Source: Pseudoduganella umbonata
GTDB lineage: Bacteria; Pseudomonadota; Gammaproteobacteria; Burkholderiales; Burkholderiaceae_D
Assembly: GCF_014192225.1 (NCBI RefSeq)
Contig: NZ_JACHXS010000003.1
Span: 248,001 to 312,000, forward strand
Reading direction: 5' to 3'
Length of the DNA: 64,000 bases
Positions 19,505-27,716 of this stretch are shown here, one piece after another. Every line of letters begins with the position of its first letter. The stretch's first letter is position 1. The notes below the pieces were generated by a model. It saw nothing but the letters and a program-made list of their open reading frames with translations. It was not told the origin of the DNA and ran no database searches. The translations under genes and the position numbers were made by a program.

Positions 19505-19548
19505 GCCGGCTGCGCTGGCGACATTAGCCGGCTGCGCTGGCGACATTA
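19505..19548. repeat. Two tandem 22-bp copies
   Basis: The 22-bp unit at 19505-19526 is repeated exactly at 19527-19548, in the space between the phasin-like gene and the esterase gene. Each unit begins GCCGGCTGCG and ends GCGACATTA. Confidence 0.9.
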
Positions 19549-19621
19549 CTCAGGCGATCGGGTCCGGGCGCTCAAGGCGATCGATCCAGCGTGAACAAGC
19601 GGACCTGTCGCGGAACCGGCG

Positions 19622-19966
19622 TCAAGGCGTGCCGGCCGGCTTGAACCCTTCCGTCATCGCCTTGGCGAACACGCTGGTCATCTTCGCCGCCACCTGCTGG
19701 TTGGCATTGATCAGCTGGCTGAACGACTGCTGCTGCCCCTGCGCGGCGATTTCCGCCATCGCCGCCATGCTCTCCTGCGTAAAAGTGGTCATCACGCGCG
19801 CCGCATGTTCCTGGATGATTCGTGCGGAACTCATCCATGTCTGCTGGAAGTTCGACTGCAACGCTTCCGAATAGGTCTTGCCGAGTTCGGTCATCAGATT
19901 AACGGCCGGGTTATTCTCGGCAGAGGGCATGGCGGTCGCGAAGGTGGGAAACGGAAGAGCGTTCAT
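19622..19966 (-). CDS. Small helical phasin-like protein
   Basis: A 114-aa protein that is almost entirely amphipathic helix with Gln/Ala-rich heptads, for example ELGKTYSEALQSNFQQTW and AQGQQQSFSQLINANQQ. This composition and length match phasins, which coat polyhydroxyalkanoate granules. The neighbouring PHB-depolymerase-type esterase supports the idea. The start at MNALPFPTFATA is set by CAGGAGAT; a longer reading upstream lacks a ribosome site. There is no membrane segment or catalytic motif. The family call rests on composition and context, so it is moderate. Confidence 0.55.
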   Translation of the reverse strand: MNALPFPTFATAMPSAENNPAVNLMTELGKTYSEALQSNFQQTWMSSARIIQEHAARVMTTFTQESMAAMAEIAAQGQQQSFSQLINANQQVAAKMTSVFAKAMTEGFKPAGTP

Positions 19967-20031
19967 GGTATCTCCTGTCGAGTAAGTTATGGACGGCGCA
20001 ATGAATTTGTGCGGTGCAACATCAGTATATG

Positions 20032-20046
20032 CGCAAATCGTTTGCG
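20032..20046. promoter_or_regulatory. Palindrome between phasin-like and cyclase genes
   Basis: CGCAAATCGTTTGCG, with perfect 6-bp arms and a 3-nt centre, in the 197-bp divergent space. Likely a dimeric regulator site; the regulator is unknown. Confidence 0.45.
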
Positions 20047-20163
20047 ACCGCACGCTTTTCGTACACTGATTCATCCGCCGTTTTTTTTAATATTATCGAC
20101 CGCCAATACTCGAATCCTGCCAGCTACTCGGCGGTATTAAGTTTTCCGATAAGGAGGGGCTTC

Positions 20164-20757
20164 ATGAACGAATGGATCGACCTTACGCGCAAGCTCGACC
20201 AGGACCTTTCGATCTACCGGGAGGGAGATTACGCCGATCCGCCCCTGATCGCCGAACGGTGGGCGGAGCGCGCCACCGAAGGTTTCGAGGTGTGGCGCCT
20301 GATCCTGGGAACCCAGACGGGCACCCACATCGATGCTCCCTGCCACTTTGCCGACGGCGGCGCCACGCTGGACAGGCTGCCGGCCAGCGCATGCGTGGGC
20401 ACCTACCGCCTGGTGACGGCCGCGTGCCTGGCCGACCGGGACTTTCGACCGGGTTGGGCCGGAGAGACCCACCTGCTGCTCGATGCCCGTGCGCCGCTGC
20501 GCGCATCCACCAGTGCCATCGACGCCCTGCTCGCCCTGCCGCCGCTGGTCGTGGCCATGGTCGGCAACCTGCAGGCCGATCATGACGACCCGCTGTGGTT
20601 TCACCGGCGCCTGGCGGAAGCGGGCAAGTACCTGGCCGAAGACACGCTCGACGACGTGGGCAGCCTGCCACCCGCGGGCGACATCATCACCCTGCCGTTG
20701 CGGCTGGTGGGAGTCAGCGGTTCGCCCGCCCGCGTCATGGTGCGCGGGAAACGGTGA
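20164..20757 (+). CDS. Cyclase/kynurenine-formamidase-like metal hydrolase
   Basis: Cyclase-family (PF04199-type) metal-dependent hydrolase, 197 aa. It starts MNEWIDLTRKLDQDL, the usual beginning of the family. The metal motif is TGTHIDAPCHF, with H55, D57 and H61. The C-terminal half contains the VGVSGSPARV turn. AAGGAGG lies just before the ATG. Family members hydrolyse N-formylkynurenine, isatin or other cyclic amides; no kynurenine-pathway neighbour is present, so the substrate is open. Confidence 0.8.
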   Translation: MNEWIDLTRKLDQDLSIYREGDYADPPLIAERWAERATEGFEVWRLILGTQTGTHIDAPCHFADGGATLDRLPASACVGTYRLVTAACLADRDFRPGWAGETHLLLDARAPLRASTSAIDALLALPPLVVAMVGNLQADHDDPLWFHRRLAEAGKYLAEDTLDDVGSLPPAGDIITLPLRLVGVSGSPARVMVRGKR

Positions 20758-20880
20758 GCGGCAACGGCTGCCGTCCGATCGTCGCTCGAGTCATCCCGGG
20801 TACCGCATTGGGCAGCGCCTCCCTTCCCTTCCACTGTGACAAAAAAGACACGAAAAACACGGCGGGGAACAAGGATTGTT

Positions 20881-20894
20881 TGATAACGCTATCA
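20881..20894. promoter_or_regulatory. LacI-type palindrome A
   Basis: TGATAACGCTATCA, near-perfect two-fold symmetry around a central CG, as in LacI/GalR-family operators. It shares CGCTATCATC with the copy at 21064. The sequence differs from the fructan operon operators, so another regulator is implied. Confidence 0.55.
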
Positions 20895-21064
20895 TCCCGC
20901 AACCTCATCTGTCGGCGTCGATTTAATATTGGCTCATGCGCCGGAGATGCATGTGGATCCCGCAGGCGCAGGGTTTCCGGCCTCGGGAGGTCAGGCGCGG
21001 TGGGACCGCATCGGCTCGATGCGGTGTGTCGTCGCCGGCAATCCTGACAATGTCGGGCTTTTTT
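20895..21064 (+). ncRNA. Candidate structured RNA ending in an intrinsic terminator
   Basis: Successive complementary arms are visible: TGCGCC (20937) with GGCGCA (20965), GGCCTC with GAGGTC around 20979-20992, and a perfect 9-bp hairpin at 21005-21025 (ACCGCATCG/CGATGCGGT). A terminator hairpin with six T follows. No known riboswitch consensus is recognised. It could be a small RNA driven from the palindrome A region, or a terminated leader of the PEP-CTERM genes. The 5' end is a guess. Confidence 0.4.
21043..21064 (+). terminator. Intrinsic terminator
   Basis: CCTGACA and TGTCGGG pair (one G-T) and are followed directly by CTTTTTT. It lies about 285 nt after the cyclase gene and 125 nt before the PEP-CTERM gene, so it ends either a long cyclase transcript or a separate short RNA. 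Confidence 0.7.
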
Positions 21065-21077
21065 GTTAGCGCTATCA
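21064..21077. promoter_or_regulatory. LacI-type palindrome B
   Basis: TGTTAGCGCTATCA, centred on GCGC, starting at the last T of the terminator. With palindrome A it brackets the candidate RNA, 183 bp centre to centre, a spacing compatible with DNA looping. Confidence 0.55.
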
Positions 21078-21189
21078 TCGATTGACACCCAAATCGTTCC
21101 GGGACGCGGGTGCCGGCAGCGTGGCCACAAGCCTCGTTGCCGGCGCCGCGTTCGACCGGCACGAACTTTACGATAGGAGCACTTCTTCA

Positions 21190-21768
21190 ATGCAAGCACC
21201 CATTCTGCGCCGCGCGCTGCTCGGCGCCGCCCTGCTGGCCGGCCTCGCGCAACAGGCCGGCGCCACCATCACCACCTTCACCGGCGACACGACCGGCGGG
21301 CCGACCTGGGACCGGATCGACGAGGACCCCGGCAACTGGTCCTTTACCCCTCCGGTTCCCGACGTAACGTACCGGGCATACGACGTCAATGCCCTGGAGT
21401 ATCTGGACGACATCAACTTCGCCACGACGTGCGCCTTCGATTGTTCGATGTTCATCTACACCGGCGCGTTCGACCCGGCCAATCCCACGGCCAATTTCCT
21501 GTTCGCTGACAGCTATGCAGCGACCAATGGCGCGGTGTTCTTCCACGGGCCGCTCGAAGTGGGCCACTACACGATCCTTGTCACGGGCGAAGATGCCACG
21601 ACCTCCGGCTTTTTCAGCACCACCGTGTCCGCCATCGGCGCGTACGAGATCAGTCCGCTCAATCCGGTGCCGGAACCAGCTGCCTGGCTGATGCTCGGCG
21701 CCGGCCTTGCCGGCCTCGGCGTCGCCGCGCGCCGCCGCCCCGCCGCATCCCTCCACACCGCAGACTGA
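21190..21768 (+). CDS. PEP-CTERM exported protein 1
   Basis: A 192-aa exported protein of unknown function. Signal peptide MQAPILRRALLGAALLAGL...AGA. The C-terminus carries the PEP-CTERM sorting signal: VPEP (about 171-174), a hydrophobic helix (AAWLMLGAGLAGLGV) and RRR. By family knowledge, such proteins are processed by exosortase and linked to exopolysaccharide or biofilm. The core is predicted beta-sheet with CAFDC (C81, C85) before FIYTGAFDPANP. AGGAG lies 10 nt before the ATG. It is a tandem paralogue of the next gene, with an 11-nt gap. Confidence 0.85.
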   Translation: MQAPILRRALLGAALLAGLAQQAGATITTFTGDTTGGPTWDRIDEDPGNWSFTPPVPDVTYRAYDVNALEYLDDINFATTCAFDCSMFIYTGAFDPANPTANFLFADSYAATNGAVFFHGPLEVGHYTILVTGEDATTSGFFSTTVSAIGAYEISPLNPVPEPAAWLMLGAGLAGLGVAARRRPAASLHTAD

Positions 21769-21779
21769 TCGGGAGAACC

Positions 21780-22346
21780 ATGAAAAACCTGCTCCGCAAT
21801 ACGATCGCCGCCACGCTGCTGCTGGCCGGCGTCATCCAGCACGCGTCCGCCGACATCGTGACGGTGACCGGCGACACGACGTTCGGCCCCACCTTCATTC
21901 CTCCCGGCCTGTGGGGGAGCGAACCCGATCCATCGAGCACGCCCGTGGGCTACCAGGCTTTCGACATCGTCACCGGCCCCGGCCCAAGCGAGTTCAACTG
22001 GGAAAATTCGTTCATGACGAGCTGCGAATTCAACTGCGTCACCTACCTCTACAGTGGCCCGTTCAACCCGGATGACTCGCGGACGAACGTGATGACGATT
22101 TCGGACAATGTCTACCATTTCTCGTACATGCAGACATTCCTGGAGCCGGGCAAGCACTATACGTTCGTCGTGACGGGCTACGGCGATGGGGACGTCGGCG
22201 CGTTCAGCATCACGGGCGGCAGCACCGGCAGTATCAGCATCAGCCCCGTGCCCGAACCGTCGGCCGGGCTGATGCTGCTGGGCGGCCTGGCGGGCATCGG
22301 CGCGCTGGCACGGCGCCGCGCCCGCCGTACCGCGCAGCTTTCGTAA
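21780..22346 (+). CDS. PEP-CTERM exported protein 2 (paralogue)
   Basis: A 188-aa paralogue of the preceding gene. It shares the order signal peptide, TVTGDTT-GPT start of the mature protein, CEFNC (C82, C86) before YLYSGPFNPDDS, a C-terminal VPEP, a hydrophobic helix (GLMLLGGLAGIGAL) and ARRRARR. GGGAG precedes the ATG. The two are probably co-transcribed. The shared core resembles no enzyme known to me; the paired cysteines could form a disulphide in the periplasm. Confidence 0.85.
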   Translation: MKNLLRNTIAATLLLAGVIQHASADIVTVTGDTTFGPTFIPPGLWGSEPDPSSTPVGYQAFDIVTGPGPSEFNWENSFMTSCEFNCVTYLYSGPFNPDDSRTNVMTISDNVYHFSYMQTFLEPGKHYTFVVTGYGDGDVGAFSITGGSTGSISISPVPEPSAGLMLLGGLAGIGALARRRARRTAQLS

Positions 22347-22604
22347 CCCTTCCTCATCCGAAGCCGCCCCGCCAGCTTGCCGGTCCACTGGCCGTGGCGG
22401 TGACGATAGCGTCGTACAGGGCGGGCGCAATGCCCGCCAGCCGGGTCCGAACGGCCTGCGCACTCCATGTTAAAATCCGCAAATTCGGTAAACCTTGCCT
22501 GACAGTCCGATCGGCGATATAGCAGTCGACCCGGCGCTCGACTGACCAGGGCCGCCACCGATCATGGCTGCGCACCGCCTCTCCCTCATCCGCTGACTCC
22601 CCGC

Positions 22605-22633
22605 TCGATACGGTACGCTTGATACAGTATGCT
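22605..22633 (+). promoter_or_regulatory. Candidate gcd promoter
   Basis: TCGATA, a 17-nt spacer, then TATGCT: each box matches consensus at 4 of 6. It ends 21 nt before the long palindrome, so a bound repressor would sit just past the start site. Confidence 0.4.
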
Positions 22634-22654
22634 CGACAGGGCAAGGCGAGTTTC

Positions 22655-22698
22655 GCCGCACTTCGATTAACTAACTGGTTAGTTAATCGAAGTGCGGC
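22655..22698. promoter_or_regulatory. 44-bp perfect palindrome, probable TetR operator
   Basis: Two 21-bp arms are exact reverse complements around a central TG. The core TTAACTAACTGGTTAGTTAA is a typical TetR-family operator shape. It lies 82 bp before the gcd ATG. The TetR gene directly after gcd is the obvious candidate ligand. The arms are longer than one TetR dimer needs, so two dimers or a cruciform are possible. Confidence 0.75.
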
Positions 22699-22780
22699 AG
22701 GATGATCCGGCAGCGGCAAGCGCCTCGGGAGTCGAACGGCGACCTGTCCGCGCAAGGTTATTTCTTGGAGAAATTTTCAA

Positions 22781-25213
22781 ATGACTAACAGTAAAAACCT
22801 TCCTTCCGCTGCGCTGAAGGCCTGGTGCATGGCCCTCGGGCTGGTCCTGCTCGCCACCGGCCTGTTCTTCGCCGCCGGCGGTGCGAAGCTGGCAACATTG
22901 CACGGCAGCTGGTACTTCCTGATCGCCGGGGTCGCCATCGTGGCATCCGCCGTCCAGCTGATGCGGCGGAAATGGTCGGCGGTGATCGTGTATGGCGCGG
23001 CCTTCGCCGGTACGCTGGCCTGGGCGCTGGTGGATGCCGGCCTGGAATTCTGGCCACTGGTCTCGCGCCTGATGCTGCCCACCGGCCTGATGATCCTGGC
23101 GCTGCTGACGTGGCCATCGCTGCGCAGGGCCGACGCGCGGCCCGCGGCAGCGGGAGGTGCCTACGGCCTTGCCGCCCTGCTCGCCATCGGCATGGTCGTC
23201 GCTTTCGCCAGGATGTTCCAGCCGCATCCGACCGTCGCCTTCCAGGGCACGCCCGCGCCGCTGGTGCCGGTCGCGCCCGGCCAGGAGCAGAAAGACTGGC
23301 GCCACTACGGCAATACCGCAGGCGGCAGCCGCTTCGTCGCGCTCGACAAGATCACGCGGGACAACGTGAAGGACCTGAAGGTTGCGTGGACCTTCCGTAC
23401 CGGCGATATCCCGGTCAGCCCGACGGGCAATGGCGCCGAAGACCAGCAGACCCCACTGCAGATCGGCGACCGCCTGTACCTGTGCACGCCCCATAACAAT
23501 GTGATCGCCGTCGATGCGGACAGCGGCAAGAAGATCTGGGAGCGCAGGTTCGACGCCAGGGCGCAGGTGTGGAACCGCTGCCGCGGCCTTGCCTGGTTCG
23601 ACGTTTCGGCGCCGATCGCGCAGCCCAACGCCGCCGGTGCATCCCCGGTCATGCCGGTGTCGCTGCCGCCCGGCGCCAGCTGCCGGCGGCGCCTGCTGAT
23701 GAATACCATCGATGCGCGCCTCGTCGCGATCGACGCCGACACCGGTGCGCTGTGCGAAGGCTTCGGCAACGGCGGCATCGTCGACCTGAAGGCGGGCCTG
23801 GGCGCGGCGGCCGATCCGACGTACCAGCTCACTTCCGCACCGACCGTTGCGGGCACCACGGTCGTGGTGGGCGGCCGCGTGGCGGACAACGTCCAGACCG
23901 ACATGCCGGGCGGCGTGCTGCGCGGCTTCGACGTCATCACCGGCCAGATGCGCTGGGCGTTCGATCCCGGCCGCGACGATCCGAATGCGCCACTGGCCGC
24001 GGGCCAGACCTATGCGCGCAGCACGCCCAATGCGTGGGCATCGATGTCGTACGATGCGGCGACCAACACGGTGTTCATCCCGATGGGCAGTTCGTCGGTC
24101 GACCTGTGGGGCGGCAACCGCACGCCGCTCGATCACCGCTATGGCGCGTCCGTCCTGGCGCTCGATGCCACCACGGGCAAGGAGAAATGGGTCTACCAGA
24201 CCGTGCACAACGACCTGTGGGACTTCGACGTGCCGATGCAGCCGAGCCTGGTCGACTTCCCGAACGGCGACGGATCGACCACCCCCGCCGTGGTGTTCGG
24301 CACCAAGGCGGGCCAGATCTACGTCCTCGACCGCGCGACCGGCAAGCCGCTGACGCGCGTCGAGGAACGTCCGGTCAAGACCGCCGGGATCACCCGCGAA
24401 CAATACGCGACCACGCAGCCGTTCTCGGTGGGCATGCCGCAAATCGGCGCGGATACCCTGAAGGAATCGGACATGTGGGGCGCGACGCCGTTCGACCAGC
24501 TGATGTGCCGCATCGGCTTCCGGTCGATGCGCTACGAAGGCCTGTACACGGCACCGGGCACGGACGTGTCGCTGAGCTTCCCCGGTTCGCTGGGCGGCAT
24601 GAACTGGGGCGGGCTGTCGATCGATCCGAACCATAAGGTCGTCTTCGTCAACGACATGCGCCTCGGCCTGTGGGTCCAGATGATCCCGCAGGACACCAGC
24701 GGCGGGCCTGCGGGCAACGGCGGCGAAGCGGTCAACGCGGGCATGGGCGCCGTACCGCTGAAGGGTACGCCCTACGCCGTCAACAAGAACCGTTTCATGT
24801 CGCCGCTCGGCATCCCCTGCCAGAAGCCGCCGTTCGGCACGCTGTCGGCCGTCGACCTGAAGACCCGCAAGGTACTGTGGCAGGTGCCGGTCGGCACCGT
24901 GCAGGACACCGGCCCGTTCGGCGTCAAGATGCGCATGCAGATGCCGGTCGGCATGCCGACGCTGGGCGGCACCCTGGCGACGCAGGGCGGCCTGGTGTTC
25001 ATCGCCGGCACGCAGGACTACTACCTGCGCGCATTCGACAGCGCGACCGGCAAGGAAGTGTGGAAAGCGCGCCTGCCGGTGGGCAGCCAGGGCGGACCGA
25101 TGAGCTATGTGTCGCCGAAGACGGGCAGGCAGTACGTGCTCATCTCGGCAGGCGGCGCACGGCAATCGCCGGACCGCGGCGACTACGTGATCGCCTACGC
25201 GCTGGATCGCTGA
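22781..25213 (+). CDS. gcd: Membrane-bound PQQ-dependent glucose dehydrogenase
   Basis: Quinoprotein of the glucose/quinate/shikimate dehydrogenase family, 810 aa, close to the usual 796. Five N-terminal helices (about 15-145) anchor it in the inner membrane. Residues 160-805 form the eight-bladed periplasmic PQQ propeller. Recognisable stretches are DWRHYGNTAGGSRF, TPLQIGDRLYLCTPHN, HNDLWDFDVP (about 475-484, including the conserved catalytic Asp) and GTKAGQIYVLDR. It oxidises aldose, probably glucose to gluconolactone, and passes electrons to ubiquinone. TTGGAGA precedes the ATG. Quinate dehydrogenase is the main alternative, but the sequence order fits Gcd. No PQQ synthesis genes are in the window. 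Confidence 0.88.
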   Translation: MTNSKNLPSAALKAWCMALGLVLLATGLFFAAGGAKLATLHGSWYFLIAGVAIVASAVQLMRRKWSAVIVYGAAFAGTLAWALVDAGLEFWPLVSRLMLPTGLMILALLTWPSLRRADARPAAAGGAYGLAALLAIGMVVAFARMFQPHPTVAFQGTPAPLVPVAPGQEQKDWRHYGNTAGGSRFVALDKITRDNVKDLKVAWTFRTGDIPVSPTGNGAEDQQTPLQIGDRLYLCTPHNNVIAVDADSGKKIWERRFDARAQVWNRCRGLAWFDVSAPIAQPNAAGASPVMPVSLPPGASCRRRLLMNTIDARLVAIDADTGALCEGFGNGGIVDLKAGLGAAADPTYQLTSAPTVAGTTVVVGGRVADNVQTDMPGGVLRGFDVITGQMRWAFDPGRDDPNAPLAAGQTYARSTPNAWASMSYDAATNTVFIPMGSSSVDLWGGNRTPLDHRYGASVLALDATTGKEKWVYQTVHNDLWDFDVPMQPSLVDFPNGDGSTTPAVVFGTKAGQIYVLDRATGKPLTRVEERPVKTAGITREQYATTQPFSVGMPQIGADTLKESDMWGATPFDQLMCRIGFRSMRYEGLYTAPGTDVSLSFPGSLGGMNWGGLSIDPNHKVVFVNDMRLGLWVQMIPQDTSGGPAGNGGEAVNAGMGAVPLKGTPYAVNKNRFMSPLGIPCQKPPFGTLSAVDLKTRKVLWQVPVGTVQDTGPFGVKMRMQMPVGMPTLGGTLATQGGLVFIAGTQDYYLRAFDSATGKEVWKARLPVGSQGGPMSYVSPKTGRQYVLISAGGARQSPDRGDYVIAYALDR

Positions 25214-25232
25214 GCGCGCGCGGCATCCCGGA

Positions 25233-25260
25233 CAGGCGGCGGCGAAAGCGCTGCCGCCTG
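25233..25260. terminator. Bidirectional hairpin between gcd and tetR
   Basis: Twelve paired bases (CAGGCGGC with GCCGCCTG continuing inward, one G-T) closed by an AAAG tetraloop, in the 67-bp space between two convergent genes. No T-tract follows. Confidence 0.55.
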
Positions 25261-25280
25261 CCCTGGCGGCGGTGCTGGAA

Positions 25281-25928
25281 TCAGGGTGCGCGCACGTAGC
25301 GCAGGACAGTGTCGACGACGGCTTCGCGCCGGGCGGCATGCACCTCCGGGGCGTCGAGGTGCCGGTCGAAGATGAAGCTGACCGTGTGGCGGTTCGACAC
25401 GTTGTAGAACGACAGCGCGCTGATCGTCATGTGCAGGTCGACCGTATCGATGGAGCGAAACACCCCTTCGGCGATGCCGCGCTGGCACAGGCGGTCCAGC
25501 AAGGTGATGGCCGAACGGTTGATCGCACGCAGTTCCGGGATCTTGCGGATGTATTCGCCGTGGTTGATGTTCTCGCCCATCACCATCCGGATGAACTCGG
25601 GGTGGGCGGAATGGAAGTCGAAGGTGGCGCCGACCAGCTTGCGCAACGCCGGCTCGGGCGGCAGCGTGTCGATGTGGAATTCGCTTTCGACCTGCCGGAA
25701 GCGGCGGTAGCTCTCCTCCAGCGCGGCCACGTACAGGTCTTCCTTGCTGCCGAAGTGGTAGTAGATCATCCCCTTGTTGAGCCCACTTTCGGCGGCGATC
25801 GTGTCGATGCGCGCGCCGCTCAGGCCGTGCCTGGAGAATTCCTGGAGCGCGACATTCAGGATCCTGTCGCGGGTGCCGTCTTCGTCGGCCCTGGGCACTG
25901 CGGTCTTCGATCTGCTTGCTTTCGTCAT
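25281..25928 (-). CDS. TetR/AcrR-family repressor
   Basis: Transcription factor, 215 aa. The N-terminal TetR helix-turn-helix spans about 20-65 (RDRILNVALQEFSRHG, then SGLNKGMIYYHFGSKEDLY, cut here by IDTIAAE). A divergent C-terminal ligand domain follows. The gene points toward gcd and ends 67 nt from it. The long TetR-type palindrome before gcd is its most likely site, so it probably represses gcd until an aldose or related ligand is present. Its own upstream region (25929-26026) has no similar palindrome. Confidence 0.88.
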   Translation of the reverse strand: MTKASRSKTAVPRADEDGTRDRILNVALQEFSRHGLSGARIDTIAAESGLNKGMIYYHFGSKEDLYVAALEESYRRFRQVESEFHIDTLPPEPALRKLVGATFDFHSAHPEFIRMVMGENINHGEYIRKIPELRAINRSAITLLDRLCQRGIAEGVFRSIDTVDLHMTISALSFYNVSNRHTVSFIFDRHLDAPEVHAARREAVVDTVLRYVRAP

Positions 25929-25977
25929 CCGGATATTCTAAACGATCGCTTCCTGCCGGGGCTTGCGCCACCGGCCG

Positions 25978-26018
25978 AAAAAAAAGCTGCGCGCGTCCGC
26001 GAAGGAACGCTGCGCAGC
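25978..26018 (-). terminator. Rho-independent terminator of aceA
   Basis: On the minus strand, GCTGCGC pairs with GCGCAGC, an inner GCGT-CC/GG-CGC stem follows, and eight T come directly after. It starts 9 nt past the aceA stop. Confidence 0.9.
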
Positions 26019-26026
26019 CGTCGTCG

Positions 26027-27607
26027 TCAGAACTGGTTCATCGTGTTGTGCTTGCCGGACGCTTTCAGCGCCGCTTCGCCGCTGAAGTATTCCTTGTGAT
26101 CGTCGCCCAGGTCGGAGCCCGACATGTTCTGGTGCTTGACGCAGGCGATGCCCTCGCGGATTTCCTTGCGCTGCACGCCGGCCACGTAGCCCAGCATGCC
26201 CTGCGCGCCGAAGTATTCCTTCGCCAGGTTGTCGGTCGACAGTGCGGCCGTGTGGTACGTCGGCAGCGTGATCAGGTGGTGGAAGATGCCGGCTTCGCGC
26301 GCGGCATCGGCCTGGAAGGTGCGGATGCGTTCGTCTGCTTCGCGTGCCAGGTCGGTGGCATCGTACTCGACGCTCATCAGCTGCGAGCGCTCGTAGGCCG
26401 ACACGTCTTCACCGCGCGCCTGCATGGCGTCGTACACCTGCTGGCGGAAGTTCAGGGTCCAGTTGAACGACGGGCTGTTGTTGTAAACCAGCTTGGCGTT
26501 CGGGATGACCTTGCGGATTTCCTTCACCATGCCGCCGATCTGGGCGATGTGCGGCTTCTCCGTTTCGATCCACAGCAGGTCGGCGCCGTTCTGCAGGGCC
26601 GTGACGCAGTCGAGCACGCAGCGCGCTTCGCCGGTGCCTTCGCGGAACTGGAACAGGTTGCTCGGCAGGCGTTTCGGGCGCAACAGCTTGCCTTCGCGCT
26701 TGATCACCACGTCGCCGTTGGCCAGCGCATCGGCATCGATTTCCTCGGCGTCGAGGAAGCTGTTGTACTGGTCGCCCAGGTCGCCCGGTTCGCGGGTGTA
26801 GGCGATCTGCTTGGTCAGGCCGGCACCCAGCGAGTCGGTGCGCGCCACGATGATGCCGTCGTCCACGCCCAGTTCCAGGAAGGCATAGCGCACGGCACGG
26901 ATCTTGGCCAGGAAGTCCTCGTGCGGGACCGTGACCTTGCCGTCCTGGTGGCCGCACTGCTTTTCATCCGACACCTGGTTTTCCAGCTGGATGCAGCAGG
27001 CGCCCGCCTCGATCATCTGCTTGGCCAGCAGGTAGGTCGCCTCGGCATTGCCGAAACCGGCGTCGATGTCGGCGATGATGGGCACCACGTGCGTGACGAA
27101 GTTGTCGATCTTTTCCTGGATCGCGGCGCGTGCCGGTCCCTCGGCCGCGTCGAGCTGGCGGAACAGGCCGCCCAGTTCGCGCGCATCGGCCTGGCGCAGG
27201 AAGGTGTACAGCTCGCGGATCAGCGCGGAGACGGCGGTCTTCTCATGCATCGACTGGTCCGGAAGCGGGCCGAACTCCGAGCGCAGCGCGGCGATCATCC
27301 AGCCCGACAGGTACAGGTAGCGACGCTCCGTGCTGGCGAAATGCTTCTTGATGGAGATCATTTTCTGCTGGCCGATGAAGCCGTGCCAGCAACCCAGCGA
27401 CTGCGTGTACTTCGACGGGTCGGCATCGTAGGCGGCCATGTCGCGGCGCATGATGCCGGCCGTGTATCGGGCGATGTCGAGGCCCGTCTTGAAGCGGTTC
27501 TGTGCCCGCATGCGCGCGGCCGATTCGGGATTGATGGCGTTCCATCCGCTGCCTTCCTGTTCCTTCAGGCGGGAAATGGACTGGATATCGTTGAGGTATT
27601 GGGACAT
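26027..27607 (-). CDS. aceA: Isocitrate lyase
   Basis: Glyoxylate-shunt enzyme, 526 aa, cleaving isocitrate to glyoxylate and succinate in the cytosol for growth on acetate or fatty acids. The active-site loop is KQCGHQDGK (216-224, nucleophile C218). Other hallmarks are GCWHGFIGQQ, ADIDAGFGNAEA, QLENQVSDEKQ and WIETEKP. The length matches the long (about 530 aa) form common in Burkholderiales and Acinetobacter, not the 430-aa E. coli form. The start MSQYLNDIQS is preceded by GGAG; the reading upstream to 27718 lacks a site. It is monocistronic, with its own terminator and an 18-bp palindrome upstream. Confidence 0.96.
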   Translation of the reverse strand: MSQYLNDIQSISRLKEQEGSGWNAINPESAARMRAQNRFKTGLDIARYTAGIMRRDMAAYDADPSKYTQSLGCWHGFIGQQKMISIKKHFASTERRYLYLSGWMIAALRSEFGPLPDQSMHEKTAVSALIRELYTFLRQADARELGGLFRQLDAAEGPARAAIQEKIDNFVTHVVPIIADIDAGFGNAEATYLLAKQMIEAGACCIQLENQVSDEKQCGHQDGKVTVPHEDFLAKIRAVRYAFLELGVDDGIIVARTDSLGAGLTKQIAYTREPGDLGDQYNSFLDAEEIDADALANGDVVIKREGKLLRPKRLPSNLFQFREGTGEARCVLDCVTALQNGADLLWIETEKPHIAQIGGMVKEIRKVIPNAKLVYNNSPSFNWTLNFRQQVYDAMQARGEDVSAYERSQLMSVEYDATDLAREADERIRTFQADAAREAGIFHHLITLPTYHTAALSTDNLAKEYFGAQGMLGYVAGVQRKEIREGIACVKHQNMSGSDLGDDHKEYFSGEAALKASGKHNTMNQF

Positions 27608-27716
27608 GGTGGCGCTCCAGGTAATGAGTGAAAAGACCGGTTTCCGACTGCCGCGAATCGTTCCACGGACCGTCGTTTGCATGGTTCTATCGTAAGCCAT
27701 TCCGCACGCCGGTTTC

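Larger units (their letters stand above)
20758..21189. other. Gene-free 432-bp regulatory stretch
   Basis: No protein-coding gene is seen. It carries two LacI-type palindromes (20881, 21064), a run of stem-loops (20937-21025) and an intrinsic terminator (21043-21064), followed by the ribosome site of the first PEP-CTERM gene. These are listed separately. Confidence 0.7.
22347..22780. other. 434-bp regulatory stretch upstream of gcd
   Basis: No gene is seen. It contains a 14-bp imperfect tandem repeat (22607-22634), a candidate promoter and the 44-bp palindrome described separately. Confidence 0.65.

Noticed and set aside
22679..25339. Open frame opposite gcd
   Set aside because: It has no domain and no ribosome site and would cover the operator palindrome; gcd itself is unmistakable.
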